A stretch of DNA of 64,000 nt from Cytobacillus kochii (GTDB lineage Bacteria; Bacillota; Bacilli; Bacillales; Cytobacillaceae), in assembly GCF_020171845.1 (NCBI RefSeq), contig NZ_JAIVAM010000009.1, forward strand, positions 1 through 64,000. The letters run 5' to 3'. The notes under the pieces were generated by a model that was not told the DNA's origin, made no database searches, and saw only the letters and a list, made by a program, of their open reading frames with translations. Both the position numbers and the translations under genes were made by a program. Positions 27,887-34,938 of this stretch are shown one piece after another. Within the stretch, counting starts at the first letter, position 1; each line of letters starts with the position of its first letter.

Positions 27887-28037
27887 CTTATCCAGAGAGG
27901 TGGAGGGACTGGCCCTTTGAAGCCTCGGCAACAGGCAATTTATTGCACTGTGCCAATTCCAGCAAGCTGTAGCTTGAAAGATAAGGAGAGATAAAGAACG
28001 GAACTTTAACCTCTTCTTGTCGGAAGAGGTTTTTTAT
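27887..28037 (+). ncRNA. SAM riboswitch (S-box) 2 with terminator
   Basis: A second class I S-box, nearly identical in core to the first: CTTATC opening P1, AGAGAGGTGGAGGGACTGGC, GAAGCCTCGGCAACAG, GTGCCAATTCCAGCAAGC, CTTGAAAGATAAG closing P1. The terminator is CCTCTTC-TTGTCG-GAAGAGG-T6. The promoter ahead is TTGACA-N17-TAGAGT (27831-27859), the same boxes and spacing as for S-box 1, so the two control regions probably arose by duplication. It governs the esterase-to-FMN-reductase unit. Confidence 0.97.
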
Positions 28038-28244
28038 TTTGCATGATTTAATCACCAAGGGATGATCTCCTCTATACAAATGCTGTTTTTAAACTGATTA
28101 AACCTATTTGTTAAGTTGGAATTATAGTTGCTGATTGGACCTCCAAAGGCAGTAGTGCAGCTAGATTTACATCAATGGGAAAAATCGGCAATGGTAGTCA
28201 ACCATTGTCCACCAAAATGTTGCGATATAAAGGAGGACGAAAAA

Positions 28245-29033
28245 ATGAAAAGAGTAGAATCAACAGTTATACCAGGTGCGGATTCTTTTTATTATGAAGG
28301 TGGAGACATTGGTATTCTCCTCATTCATGGCTTTGTTGGAACACCACAGAGCATTGAGGACTTGGGTGCGGAACTTGCAAATAGGGGTTTTACTGTTCAT
28401 GCCCCAAGGCTAACAGGACATGGAACAAAAAGCAGAGATCTAGAGTTATATGGTTATGATGATTGGTTCAATGATGTCGTTACAGCTTATAAACAATTAA
28501 AGGAGACATGCAAACAAGTCTATTGTTTAGGTCAATCTATGGGCGGTGCATTAGCGCTGTTGTTAGCTAAGAAATATGGAGAGCTGGACGGATTGATCCT
28601 AATTAATACTGCACTGACATTACCAGATTACGAGTATTTAAGATATTACGATGAGAAACACTATATTGACGAAGGTAGCCCAGATATCAAAAATCCGACT
28701 ATACATGAAATTACTTACGATCATATTCCAGTAAAAGCAGTTCACTCTTTACAAAAGGTAATGAGTGACGCAGGAAAAAGTTTAACTCAAATTCATTGCC
28801 CAATATTATGCTTTAAGTCTATCCATGATCATGTTGTACCTCCAGAGAATACAGATCGTATTTTTATAGAAATTCAAACAGATCATAAATGGCTTCGGGT
28901 CCTCTACAACTCATACCATGTAGCATCCATGGATTATGATCAGTCCAAAATTATTCAGGATACAACAGAATTTCTAAATACGATAAATGAAGAAAAAAGG
29001 AACACCGAGTGGGGGGGAAAAGAGGTTGGCTAA
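28245..29033 (+). CDS. Alpha/beta hydrolase, carboxylesterase type
   Basis: A 262-aa cytosolic serine hydrolase similar to the Est30/YvaK-type carboxylesterases. The oxyanion LLIHGFVGTPQS is near residue 26, the nucleophile elbow GQSMGG has S98, an acid follows in SIHDHVVP, and the base is H in NSYHVAS near the end. It is the first gene after the second S-box, preceded by AAAGGAGGACG. In this context it might deacylate a sulfur-containing intermediate, but that is inference. Its stop overlaps the start of the next small gene. Confidence 0.85.
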   Translation: MKRVESTVIPGADSFYYEGGDIGILLIHGFVGTPQSIEDLGAELANRGFTVHAPRLTGHGTKSRDLELYGYDDWFNDVVTAYKQLKETCKQVYCLGQSMGGALALLLAKKYGELDGLILINTALTLPDYEYLRYYDEKHYIDEGSPDIKNPTIHEITYDHIPVKAVHSLQKVMSDAGKSLTQIHCPILCFKSIHDHVVPPENTDRIFIEIQTDHKWLRVLYNSYHVASMDYDQSKIIQDTTEFLNTINEEKRNTEWGGKEVG

Positions 29034-29175
29034 GTTTTTACAAAAAGCGATAGCAAAGAGAAAACAAACCTTAATCAACCTTATGCTTACTAAAGATGAA
29101 ATAAAGTTCAAGCGACATGAATTAGAACAGTTAACACTTACAGAAATAGAGGAGCTTGTAAAAAGACTAAAATAA
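29026..29175 (+). CDS. Small basic protein, FbpA-like (49 aa)
   Basis: A 49-residue basic protein, MAKFLQKAIAKRKQTLINLM followed by LTKDEIKFKRHELEQLTLTE and IEELVKRLK. The layout (LxKAIxKxKxxLIxxL ... ELxxLTLxEIE) resembles the Fur-regulated basic protein (FbpA) family of Bacillus. TTG start, overlapping the esterase stop, with G-rich sequence about 9 bases before it. An ATG 13 codons upstream inside the esterase gene is an alternative. S-box rather than Fur control would be unusual for that family, so the family call is tentative. Confidence 0.6.
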   Translation: MAKFLQKAIAKRKQTLINLMLTKDEIKFKRHELEQLTLTEIEELVKRLK

Positions 29176-29195
29176 GTCCCATAAAGGAGAATTTT

Positions 29196-29363
29196 ATGGA
29201 AAAACACATTGATCAAGATAAAATTCATACCATTCTCACAACATTAAAGGAACTCGAATATGGTTGTGTCACCATTACTGTACACGAAGGAGATATTACC
29301 CAAATTGACATTACCGAGAAGAAACGATTTGCTTTGAAAAAGAAACAACAAAATAAAAAATGA
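29196..29363 (+). CDS. yezD: YezD family protein (DUF2292)
   Basis: A 55-aa protein with the YezD/DUF2292 core LKELEYGCVTITVHEGDITQ followed by IDITEKKRF, that is (L-K-E-x-x-Y-G-x-V-x-I-x-V-x-x-G-x-x-x-Q-I-x-x-T-E-K-x-R). YezD genes often sit in sulfur-assimilation operons in bacteria, which fits the S-box. Biochemical function unknown. AAAGGAG precedes the ATG. Confidence 0.85.
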   Translation: MEKHIDQDKIHTILTTLKELEYGCVTITVHEGDITQIDITEKKRFALKKKQQNKK

Positions 29364-29395
29364 TGGAATGAAACAATTGAAAAGGAGTGAGTTAC

Positions 29396-29716
29396 ATGCA
29401 GTCAACAATTAGTCATCGAGCACCCAATGTAGCTAAAAACCTATCAGGCTGCATGTATTTGAATCTACCTGACTTTCACTTCATTAGATGGTGTTGTCAA
29501 TCTTTTAATATTAATAAAGGAATCTTCCATACGGTTGAACAATCACTTTATGAAAAAGGGTTGCATTCAATAATTGTTAGAAGACTGTTCGTCATCGCGT
29601 TTTTAGATTTTGCCTCGAATCAAATTGAAAATCGAAACAATAAAACGAGAATTATATTTGGAAAAGGTGGTTTAAGTAAAGCACTTGATGATTTTTTTAT
29701 AAAATATGATCACTAA
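29396..29716 (+). CDS. Uncharacterised 106-aa protein in the S-box operon
   Basis: A 106-aa protein with no domain I recognise. It starts MQSTISHRAPNVAKNLSGCM, contains a Trp-Cys-Cys (IRWCCQSFN) in the first half, a KGIFHTVEQSLYEKGL segment and a basic C-terminal half (NRNNKTRIIFGKGGLSKALDDFF). No signal peptide or membrane segment is seen. AAAAGGAGTGAG is well placed before the ATG. It is tightly packed between yezD (32 bases) and the second monooxygenase (13 bases), so it is very likely translated and part of the same sulfur-responsive unit. Confidence 0.7.
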   Translation: MQSTISHRAPNVAKNLSGCMYLNLPDFHFIRWCCQSFNINKGIFHTVEQSLYEKGLHSIIVRRLFVIAFLDFASNQIENRNNKTRIIFGKGGLSKALDDFFIKYDH

Positions 29717-29729
29717 AGGAGAATTAAAA

Positions 29730-31106
29730 ATGACGGCGAAAAGAATGTACCTCAATGCTTTTGATATGAACTGCGCTGGGCATCAATCACCAGGATTATG
29801 GACACATAAGGATGATCAATCTTCTACTTATAAAGACATATCATATTGGACACATTTGGCTCAAGTACTTGAAAAGGGACGTTTTGATGCCATTTTCCTG
29901 GCAGATGTGCTTGGTACATATGATGTTTATCAAAATTCAAGAGAAGCGGCGGTTAAACAAGGGGTACAAGTGCCAGTTAATGATCCTGCTTTCGTTGTCC
30001 CTATAATGGCGCAAGTAACAAATCATTTAGGGTTTGGTCTAACGGTTTCAACTAGTTTTGAACATCCATATGTATTTGCAAGGAGGATATCCACGCTCGA
30101 TCATTTAACAAAAGGAAGAATAGGTTGGAATATTGTCACTTCTTATTTAAATAGTGCTGCACTAAATATAGGACTAGATCAACAAATCAGTCATGATGAA
30201 CGTTATGAGATAGCTGATGAATATTTAGATGTTACATATAAACTGTGGGAACAAAGCTGGGAAGACGACGCAGTGGTTTTAGACAAGGAAAAAGGGCTCT
30301 ATACAGATCCAAGTAAAGTTCACGATATTAACCATGAAGGGAAGTATTTCAGGGTGCCAGGGGCACATCTATGTGAACCTTCTCCACAAAGGACACCGGT
30401 TATTTTTCAAGCGGGTGCATCTACAAGGGGGAGAAAGTTTGCTGCTAAACACGCAGAGTTGGTCTTTATAAGTGTGCCGACAAAAGAAGCCGGTAAAGTA
30501 ATAGTCGATAAAATTAGGGAAGCAGTAAGAGCGGAAGGGAGAGACCCTAGTGAAGTAAAAATCCTTTCTCTCGTCACGCCTATTATCGGTGAAACAGAGG
30601 AAGATGCTAGAGCGAAGTATGAAGACTATCAAAACCATGCAAGTTATGAAGGATCATTAGCGTTATTTGGGGGGTGGAGTGGTATCGACTTCTCAGAGTA
30701 TAAAGCAAATCAACCAATCGAGTACGTTAAAAATGATGCCATTCAGTCAATCGTTGAAACATTTACGAATATTGATTCTACAAAGAGTTGGACGGTCGAT
30801 GACATTGCCAAATTTGTTGGTGTCGGCGGGATGGGTCAAGTGGCTGTTGGTACAGCACACTCTGTTGCTGATCAATTAGAAGGATGGAAAGAAGAGACAG
30901 GAGTTGACGGGTTTAACGTTGCATATGCTGTCACTCCAGGTACATTCGAAGAGTTCGTTGAGCATGTCATTCCAATCCTACAAGATAGGGGGCTCGTAAG
31001 AAGAGAGTATGAAGAAGGTACCCTAAGAAAGAATTTATTTGGGTATGACCATTTGCCAGAGCATCATTATGGTAAAAAATTTAGTAAGTTGACAGTTACA
31101 AAATAG
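29730..31106 (+). CDS. NtaA/SnaA/DszA family FMN-dependent monooxygenase 2
   Basis: A 458-aa paralogue of the first monooxygenase with the same block order: MYLNAFDMNCAGHQSPGLWT, FDAIFLADVLGTYD, STLDHLTKGRIGWNIVTSY, GASTRGRKFAAKHAEL, VDGFNVAYAVTPGTFEEF and the IPILQDRGLVRREY end. The central and substrate-facing loops differ (for example the 320-380 region), so a different substrate is likely. It depends on reduced FMN, presumably from the SsuE-type reductase encoded 13 bases downstream. AAAGGAG precedes the ATG. Confidence 0.9.
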   Translation: MTAKRMYLNAFDMNCAGHQSPGLWTHKDDQSSTYKDISYWTHLAQVLEKGRFDAIFLADVLGTYDVYQNSREAAVKQGVQVPVNDPAFVVPIMAQVTNHLGFGLTVSTSFEHPYVFARRISTLDHLTKGRIGWNIVTSYLNSAALNIGLDQQISHDERYEIADEYLDVTYKLWEQSWEDDAVVLDKEKGLYTDPSKVHDINHEGKYFRVPGAHLCEPSPQRTPVIFQAGASTRGRKFAAKHAELVFISVPTKEAGKVIVDKIREAVRAEGRDPSEVKILSLVTPIIGETEEDARAKYEDYQNHASYEGSLALFGGWSGIDFSEYKANQPIEYVKNDAIQSIVETFTNIDSTKSWTVDDIAKFVGVGGMGQVAVGTAHSVADQLEGWKEETGVDGFNVAYAVTPGTFEEFVEHVIPILQDRGLVRREYEEGTLRKNLFGYDHLPEHHYGKKFSKLTVTK

Positions 31107-31119
31107 GAGGCGTCTGAAG

Positions 31120-31668
31120 ATGACAAATGTTGTAATCATATCGGGAAGCACATCAAACAATTCCCGTTTAAACGGATTAGAGCAAGAAGCGATTGCCTTT
31201 TTAAACAAAAAGGACGTGTCATATGAGCAAATTACAGTAAGGGAGTTACCTGCTGAAGATTTAATTCATGCCAAATTTGATAGCCCGGCAATTATCGCAG
31301 CGAATGAAAAAGTAGAAAAATCAGATGCGGTAATCATATTAACACCTGTATTTAAAGCGTCTTATACAGGTGTACTAAAAGCTTATTTGGATTTATTACC
31401 TCAAAAAGGTTTCGTTGATAAATCTGTATTACCGCTTGTGATAGGGGGCTCATTTGGACATTTACTTATGATTGATTATGCATTGAAACCAGTTATATCC
31501 AGTTTAGGAGCAGAAACAGTCCTTCAGGGTGTATATGTTTTAGATAAAGAGATTGAAAGAACAGAAGATCATCGTTTTTTTGTCGAAAATCATGTAAAGG
31601 AAAGATTAGATAAAGAATTAAATCGTCTGCATTCTTTATTGTCTATGAAGGAATTACAACTAAAATAA
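31120..31668 (+). CDS. SsuE-type NADPH-dependent FMN reductase
   Basis: A 182-aa flavodoxin-like reductase of the SsuE family (YgaN/SsuE-like). The N-terminal phosphate-binding loop GSTSNNSR covers residues 9-16; SDAVIILTPVFKASYTGVLKAYLDLLP is the diagnostic flavin-contacting segment, followed by PLVIGGSFGHLL. It supplies FMNH2 to flavin monooxygenases such as SsuD, NtaA or DszA. AGGAGGCG precedes the ATG. It is the last gene of the S-box 2 unit; a terminator follows. Confidence 0.92.
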   Translation: MTNVVIISGSTSNNSRLNGLEQEAIAFLNKKDVSYEQITVRELPAEDLIHAKFDSPAIIAANEKVEKSDAVIILTPVFKASYTGVLKAYLDLLPQKGFVDKSVLPLVIGGSFGHLLMIDYALKPVISSLGAETVLQGVYVLDKEIERTEDHRFFVENHVKERLDKELNRLHSLLSMKELQLK

Positions 31669-31685
31669 GTGTAAATATATTTTTT

Positions 31686-31718
31686 GCCGAACAACTCCTG
31701 TTTGTTCGGCTCCTTTAA
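31686..31718 (+). terminator. Terminator after the FMN reductase
   Basis: GCCGAACAA pairs with TTGTTCGGC (9 bp perfect), then TCCTTT. The T tract is short but position fits the end of the sulfur operon. Confidence 0.7.
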
Positions 31719-31875
31719 TTGTTTGAAAAAACTATGAGATACAATGTTTTTTCGAAATTTAGCGTTGCATAATAGCTCCGAGAAGATAAATTTTAGCTAT
31801 TGTTTTTGCCACTACTTTTAAGGATTGAGGCATAGATTATATTATCATTGAATTTTTTAAATGGGGGTTGATGAT

Positions 31876-32679
31876 GTGACAATAATGAAATTAAGTGACG
31901 GTACAAGTATTTATTTTGAAGATGTAGGTAATGGTGAACCGGTCATTTTTATTCATGGTGTATGGATGAGTGGTCGATTCTTTGAAAAGCAGATAGAATA
32001 CTTTAAGACTGATTATCGTGTGCTAATACCAGATTTACGAGGACATGGTCAATCAGAAAAAGTCCATCATGGCCATACCATTGCACAGTATGCCGAAGAT
32101 ATTAGACAATTTATCACAAATTTAAAACTAGAGAATGTGACCCTTATTGGCTGGTCGATGGGAGCATTTGTCATATGGGAGTACTTAAAGTTATTTGGTG
32201 ATAAACATATTAAATCGACAGTTATTGTAGATGAACTTGCCTCCGATTTTAAATGGCCTGATTTCTCAATAGGCGCCTTTGATATGGAGACTTTAACTAG
32301 TTTTATGAGAGAAGTGCAAAGAGAACAAAAAGCCTTTTTAAAAGGATTCATTCCACTAATGTTTAAAAAAGAATTAAGTCAAAGCGAGCTAGATTGGATG
32401 CTTGAAGAAACGACAAGATTACCTGCTTCCGTTGCAAGTGCCATTCTGTTTGATCAATCAGTCGTTGATTATCGCAGCTCTCTACCCGATTACGACATTC
32501 CCACACTTCTATGCTTTGGTAAAGAAGAAAAGTTGATCCCAGTAGCGGCAGGCAAGCATCTTTTAAATGCTTTACCGAATGCAAAGCTGCATATATTTGA
32601 GGAAAGTTGTCATTGTCCTTTTCTAGAGGAAGCTGATGTTTTTAACAAAGTCGTAGATAATTATATTAAAGGTTTATAA
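31876..32679 (+). CDS. Alpha/beta hydrolase
   Basis: A 267-aa alpha/beta-hydrolase fold protein. Oxyanion HGVWMSGR near residue 27, DLRGHGQS at 53-60, nucleophile elbow GWSMGA with S94, an acid candidate around CFGKEEKLIP, and the histidine in EESCHCPFLE near 248. This pattern is that of non-heme peroxidase/esterase-like hydrolases; the substrate is unknown. GTG start 8 bases after GGGGG; an ATG three codons later is an alternative. It stands alone between terminators. Confidence 0.82.
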   Translation: MTIMKLSDGTSIYFEDVGNGEPVIFIHGVWMSGRFFEKQIEYFKTDYRVLIPDLRGHGQSEKVHHGHTIAQYAEDIRQFITNLKLENVTLIGWSMGAFVIWEYLKLFGDKHIKSTVIVDELASDFKWPDFSIGAFDMETLTSFMREVQREQKAFLKGFIPLMFKKELSQSELDWMLEETTRLPASVASAILFDQSVVDYRSSLPDYDIPTLLCFGKEEKLIPVAAGKHLLNALPNAKLHIFEESCHCPFLEEADVFNKVVDNYIKGL

Positions 32680-32686
32680 AGAAGGT

Positions 32687-32722
32687 AACTAGCTTTTCTT
32701 CATAAGGAAGGCTAGTTTTTCT
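32687..32722 (+). terminator. Terminator after the alpha/beta hydrolase
   Basis: AACTAGC pairs with GCTAGTT, with inner TTCTT/AAGGAA pairing, then a T run. Confidence 0.78.
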
Positions 32723-32827
32723 TTTGAATTTTTTATAGGTGAATGGCTTTGTTTTATATTTGAAAGGGTTTTCATGATTTAGTGGCGAATATTGTTATGA
32801 ATATTTTATATGAAAAGGAGCTAGAGT

Positions 32828-33604
32828 ATGGAACACATTCAATTAGATATCAACGATTATATTGCTACAATAAAATTAAATCGTCCTGATGCGTTAAACG
32901 CATTTAATTATGAAACATTAATTGAGCTACAACAGCAAGTAGAAAATGTTCGAGCAAACCCAGAGGTGAGAGTAGTTATTTTAACTGGGACAGGCAATCG
33001 TGCATTTAGTGTTGGTGCAGACCTAAAAGAAAGAAGAAATCTTACCGATGAGGAAGTAAGGCGAAACCTATATAAAATGGGGGACGTTTTTAATATGATT
33101 GCAGAGTTGCCTCAGCCGACGATTGCAGCTATTAATGGTTTTGCGTTTGGTGGCGGTTTAGAGCTTGCTCTATGTTGTGATTTTAGATTTGCGGCGGATG
33201 TAGCTAAGGTAGGCTTAACTGAAACAGGTCTAGCTATTATTCCTGGAGCGGGAGGGACGCAAAGGCTTCCTCGCTTAATTGGTGAAGCAAAAGCAATGGA
33301 ATTAATACTCACAGCGAAGAGATTATCAGCCATAGAAGCAGAGCAATACGGTATCGTAAATGAGGTATGCAATGAAGATACATTGTTCGATACAGTCATA
33401 CAATTTGCGAGTAAAATGCTTAATAACGGCCCAATCGCACTTAAACAAGCAAAGTTTGCTGTAAAACAAGGAATGAATACTGACTTACATACAGGATTAC
33501 ATATAGAAAGAAAAGCTTATGAAGTGTTACTGCCTACAAAAGACAGAGTAGAAGCATTACAAGCCTTTGCAGAGAAAAGAAAGCCGAATTTCCAAGGAAA
33601 CTAA
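32828..33604 (+). CDS. Enoyl-CoA hydratase/isomerase family protein
   Basis: A 258-aa crotonase-fold enzyme, probably hydrating 2-enoyl-CoA in beta-oxidation or amino-acid breakdown. Conserved blocks: LNRPDALNAFN, FSVGADLKERR (oxyanion), IAAINGFAFGGGLELALCCDFRFA, and LTETGLAIIPGAGGTQRLPRLIG. The crotonase glutamates lie at the usual places, in the second and last blocks. GAAAAGGAGC precedes the ATG. It is monocistronic, with a strong terminator behind it. The exact CoA substrate cannot be decided. Confidence 0.9.
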   Translation: MEHIQLDINDYIATIKLNRPDALNAFNYETLIELQQQVENVRANPEVRVVILTGTGNRAFSVGADLKERRNLTDEEVRRNLYKMGDVFNMIAELPQPTIAAINGFAFGGGLELALCCDFRFAADVAKVGLTETGLAIIPGAGGTQRLPRLIGEAKAMELILTAKRLSAIEAEQYGIVNEVCNEDTLFDTVIQFASKMLNNGPIALKQAKFAVKQGMNTDLHTGLHIERKAYEVLLPTKDRVEALQAFAEKRKPNFQGN

Positions 33605-33611
33605 CTGTTTT

Positions 33612-33660
33612 AAAAACCCTTTAACCACTATTTATTCATTAGTTGTTAAAGGGTTTTTTG
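33612..33660 (+). terminator. Terminator after the enoyl-CoA hydratase
   Basis: AAAAACCCTTTAAC pairs with GTTAAAGGGTTTTTT around an A/T-rich loop; strong T run. Confidence 0.88.
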
Positions 33661-33803
33661 TGGAGATAATAGCGGCTGAAAAAACTAAATATATTTACTT
33701 CAGTACCAGACATAGAAACAGGAGAACCTAGCATACACCATATAAAACAATATCTTCATTTTGTTATCTTTGTTGTAAGGTTAGCCATAGTCATTTTGGC
33801 GCA

Positions 33804-33875
33804 TCACTCAGGAATACGACGGAAATGAGAGCTGGGCAAAATCATGCGTATCGCTTAGATCCGGAATAGGAAATA
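33804..33875 (+). repeat. Second locus of the dispersed intergenic repeat
   Basis: TCACTCAGGAATACGACGGAAATGAGAGCTGGGCAAA (split by position in its unit) matches the array at 21023-21138 in the order TCACTCA, GGAAATGAGAGCTGRGCAAA, GGAA. One unit only. It lies in the gap ahead of the heme locus, with no gene around it. Confidence 0.55.
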
Positions 33876-33930
33876 AATCTAAGAAAATAGGATGATTAAG
33901 AAGGATAAGGGAAAGTCACAAATAAGTTAC

Positions 33931-33982
33931 TTACTATCTATGGAAGGTGAGTATCTTAGCTTAGAAATCAAGTAGATAGTAA
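33931..33982. other. Perfect 10-bp inverted repeat in the gap before the heme locus
   Basis: TTACTATCTA and TAGATAGTAA are exact complements separated by 32 bases. It could form a hairpin or be a paired operator. The surrounding 33661-34090 region holds no recognisable gene. Confidence 0.45.
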
Positions 33983-34091
33983 TGTGCTGCTTGACAAAGT
34001 AGGGTAGTATACATTCGACCAAAATACAGACCAATATTTGGTGTTGAACGAAAGAAGTGAAAAAAATGTTAAATATTTGCGAAAAAAACAA

Positions 34092-34121
34092 TTGACTATG
34101 ATAATCATTATCAACTACAAT
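34092..34121 (+). promoter_or_regulatory. Fur-controlled promoter of the heme locus
   Basis: TTGACT and TACAAT, 18 bases apart, enclose a perfect 7-1-7 Fur box TGATAATCATTATCA (34099-34113). A Fur-Fe2+ complex bound here would occlude RNA polymerase, so the locus should be off when iron is plentiful. Confidence 0.88.
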
Positions 34122-34194
34122 TACGTTGTAACGGTCATCATCCTAATTACCTAGTCCATAAAGGGGAAGGAGGCATATTATTTTTTTGTATAAT

Positions 34195-34214
34195 ATTGAG
34201 AATGATAATCAATT
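34195..34214 (+). promoter_or_regulatory. Second Fur box
   Basis: ATTGAGAATGATAATCAATT; the 7-1-7 core TGAGAAT-G-ATAATCA differs from the consensus once per half-site. It lies in the leader, about 70 bases past the presumed transcription start. Confidence 0.7.
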
Positions 34215-34269
34215 AAATTCCTATGGCTTATTGTATAAGGGTGAAGATAAGTTTTTTTATTTCAATATA

Positions 34270-34289
34270 ATTGAGAATGATAATCAATT
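34270..34289 (+). promoter_or_regulatory. Third Fur box, identical to the second
   Basis: The same 20-base sequence as the second box, exactly 75 bases downstream and just ahead of the ribosome binding site of the first NEAT gene. The surrounding TATAAT/ATTGAG context is also repeated, so the box was duplicated with its flanks. Confidence 0.7.
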
Positions 34290-34309
34290 ATATAGAGGAG
34301 GGTATATAC

Positions 34310-34936
34310 TTGTTAGTCAAAAAGATTTCGGCTCTACTTTTATCAGTAATTGTATTTTTAGCCATTACTCCAGCCCTACATACGTCAGCTGCACTAACTG
34401 ATGGTACATATTCTGTGTCGTACTCAGTTATTAAACCAGATAGTGGCTCAGCATCCATGGCAGATGGGTATTTTGCAAAGCCAGCAAAAGTAAAAGTAGA
34501 AGGTGGCAATATAACGGTCCAATTAACAACAACGAGCAGCATGATTAAAGATTTCCAAGTTGACTCAAAAAATGTATCTGTGCTATCAACTAGCGGTGAA
34601 AATGAAACAGTTCAGTTTACAGTAAATAGTATTTCTCAACCTGTAAATGCAAAAATTCATGTCGTTGCAGATGCCTCTTATGATCACTGGTATTCTATTA
34701 GACTGTCTTTTGATGAAGCGAATGCAAAGTTAATTGAGGCGGCAACGAATAATCAAGAAACAGCACCTGCTTCATCTGGTGGTGAAGAAGATAATAATAC
34801 CAGCGGCCAGAATCAAGAACAAGAAGTTGTAGCTAATCCAGAGACAGGAGACAATGTTCAACTTTATGTTCTACTAGCTATCGGTGCAGCTTTATTTATT
34901 TTATTCACTTATCAAAAACAAATGAAAAGGGGTTAA
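34310..34936 (+). CDS. NEAT-domain heme-binding surface protein with NPETG sorting signal (IsdC-like)
   Basis: A 208-aa cell-wall protein. Signal peptide about 1-27, one NEAT domain about 28-150, a Ser/Gly/Glu linker, then NPETG at 176-180 with a hydrophobic helix and a KQMKRG tail. NPxTG signals are cleaved by class B sortases, and a srtB gene lies in the same locus. The NEAT domain keeps the lip SMADGYF and the heme-iron motif Y-D-H-W-Y (YxxxY), so heme binding is expected. TTG start after GAGGAGGG. First gene behind the Fur boxes. Confidence 0.9.
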   Translation: MLVKKISALLLSVIVFLAITPALHTSAALTDGTYSVSYSVIKPDSGSASMADGYFAKPAKVKVEGGNITVQLTTTSSMIKDFQVDSKNVSVLSTSGENETVQFTVNSISQPVNAKIHVVADASYDHWYSIRLSFDEANAKLIEAATNNQETAPASSGGEEDNNTSGQNQEQEVVANPETGDNVQLYVLLAIGAALFILFTYQKQMKRG

Positions 34937-34938
34937 AT

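Noticed and set aside
34186..34401. 71-codon plus-strand frame over the Fur boxes
   Set aside because: It overlaps the operator DNA and the NEAT gene start in another frame, and its length comes from the duplicated box. Kept only as a possible leader peptide.
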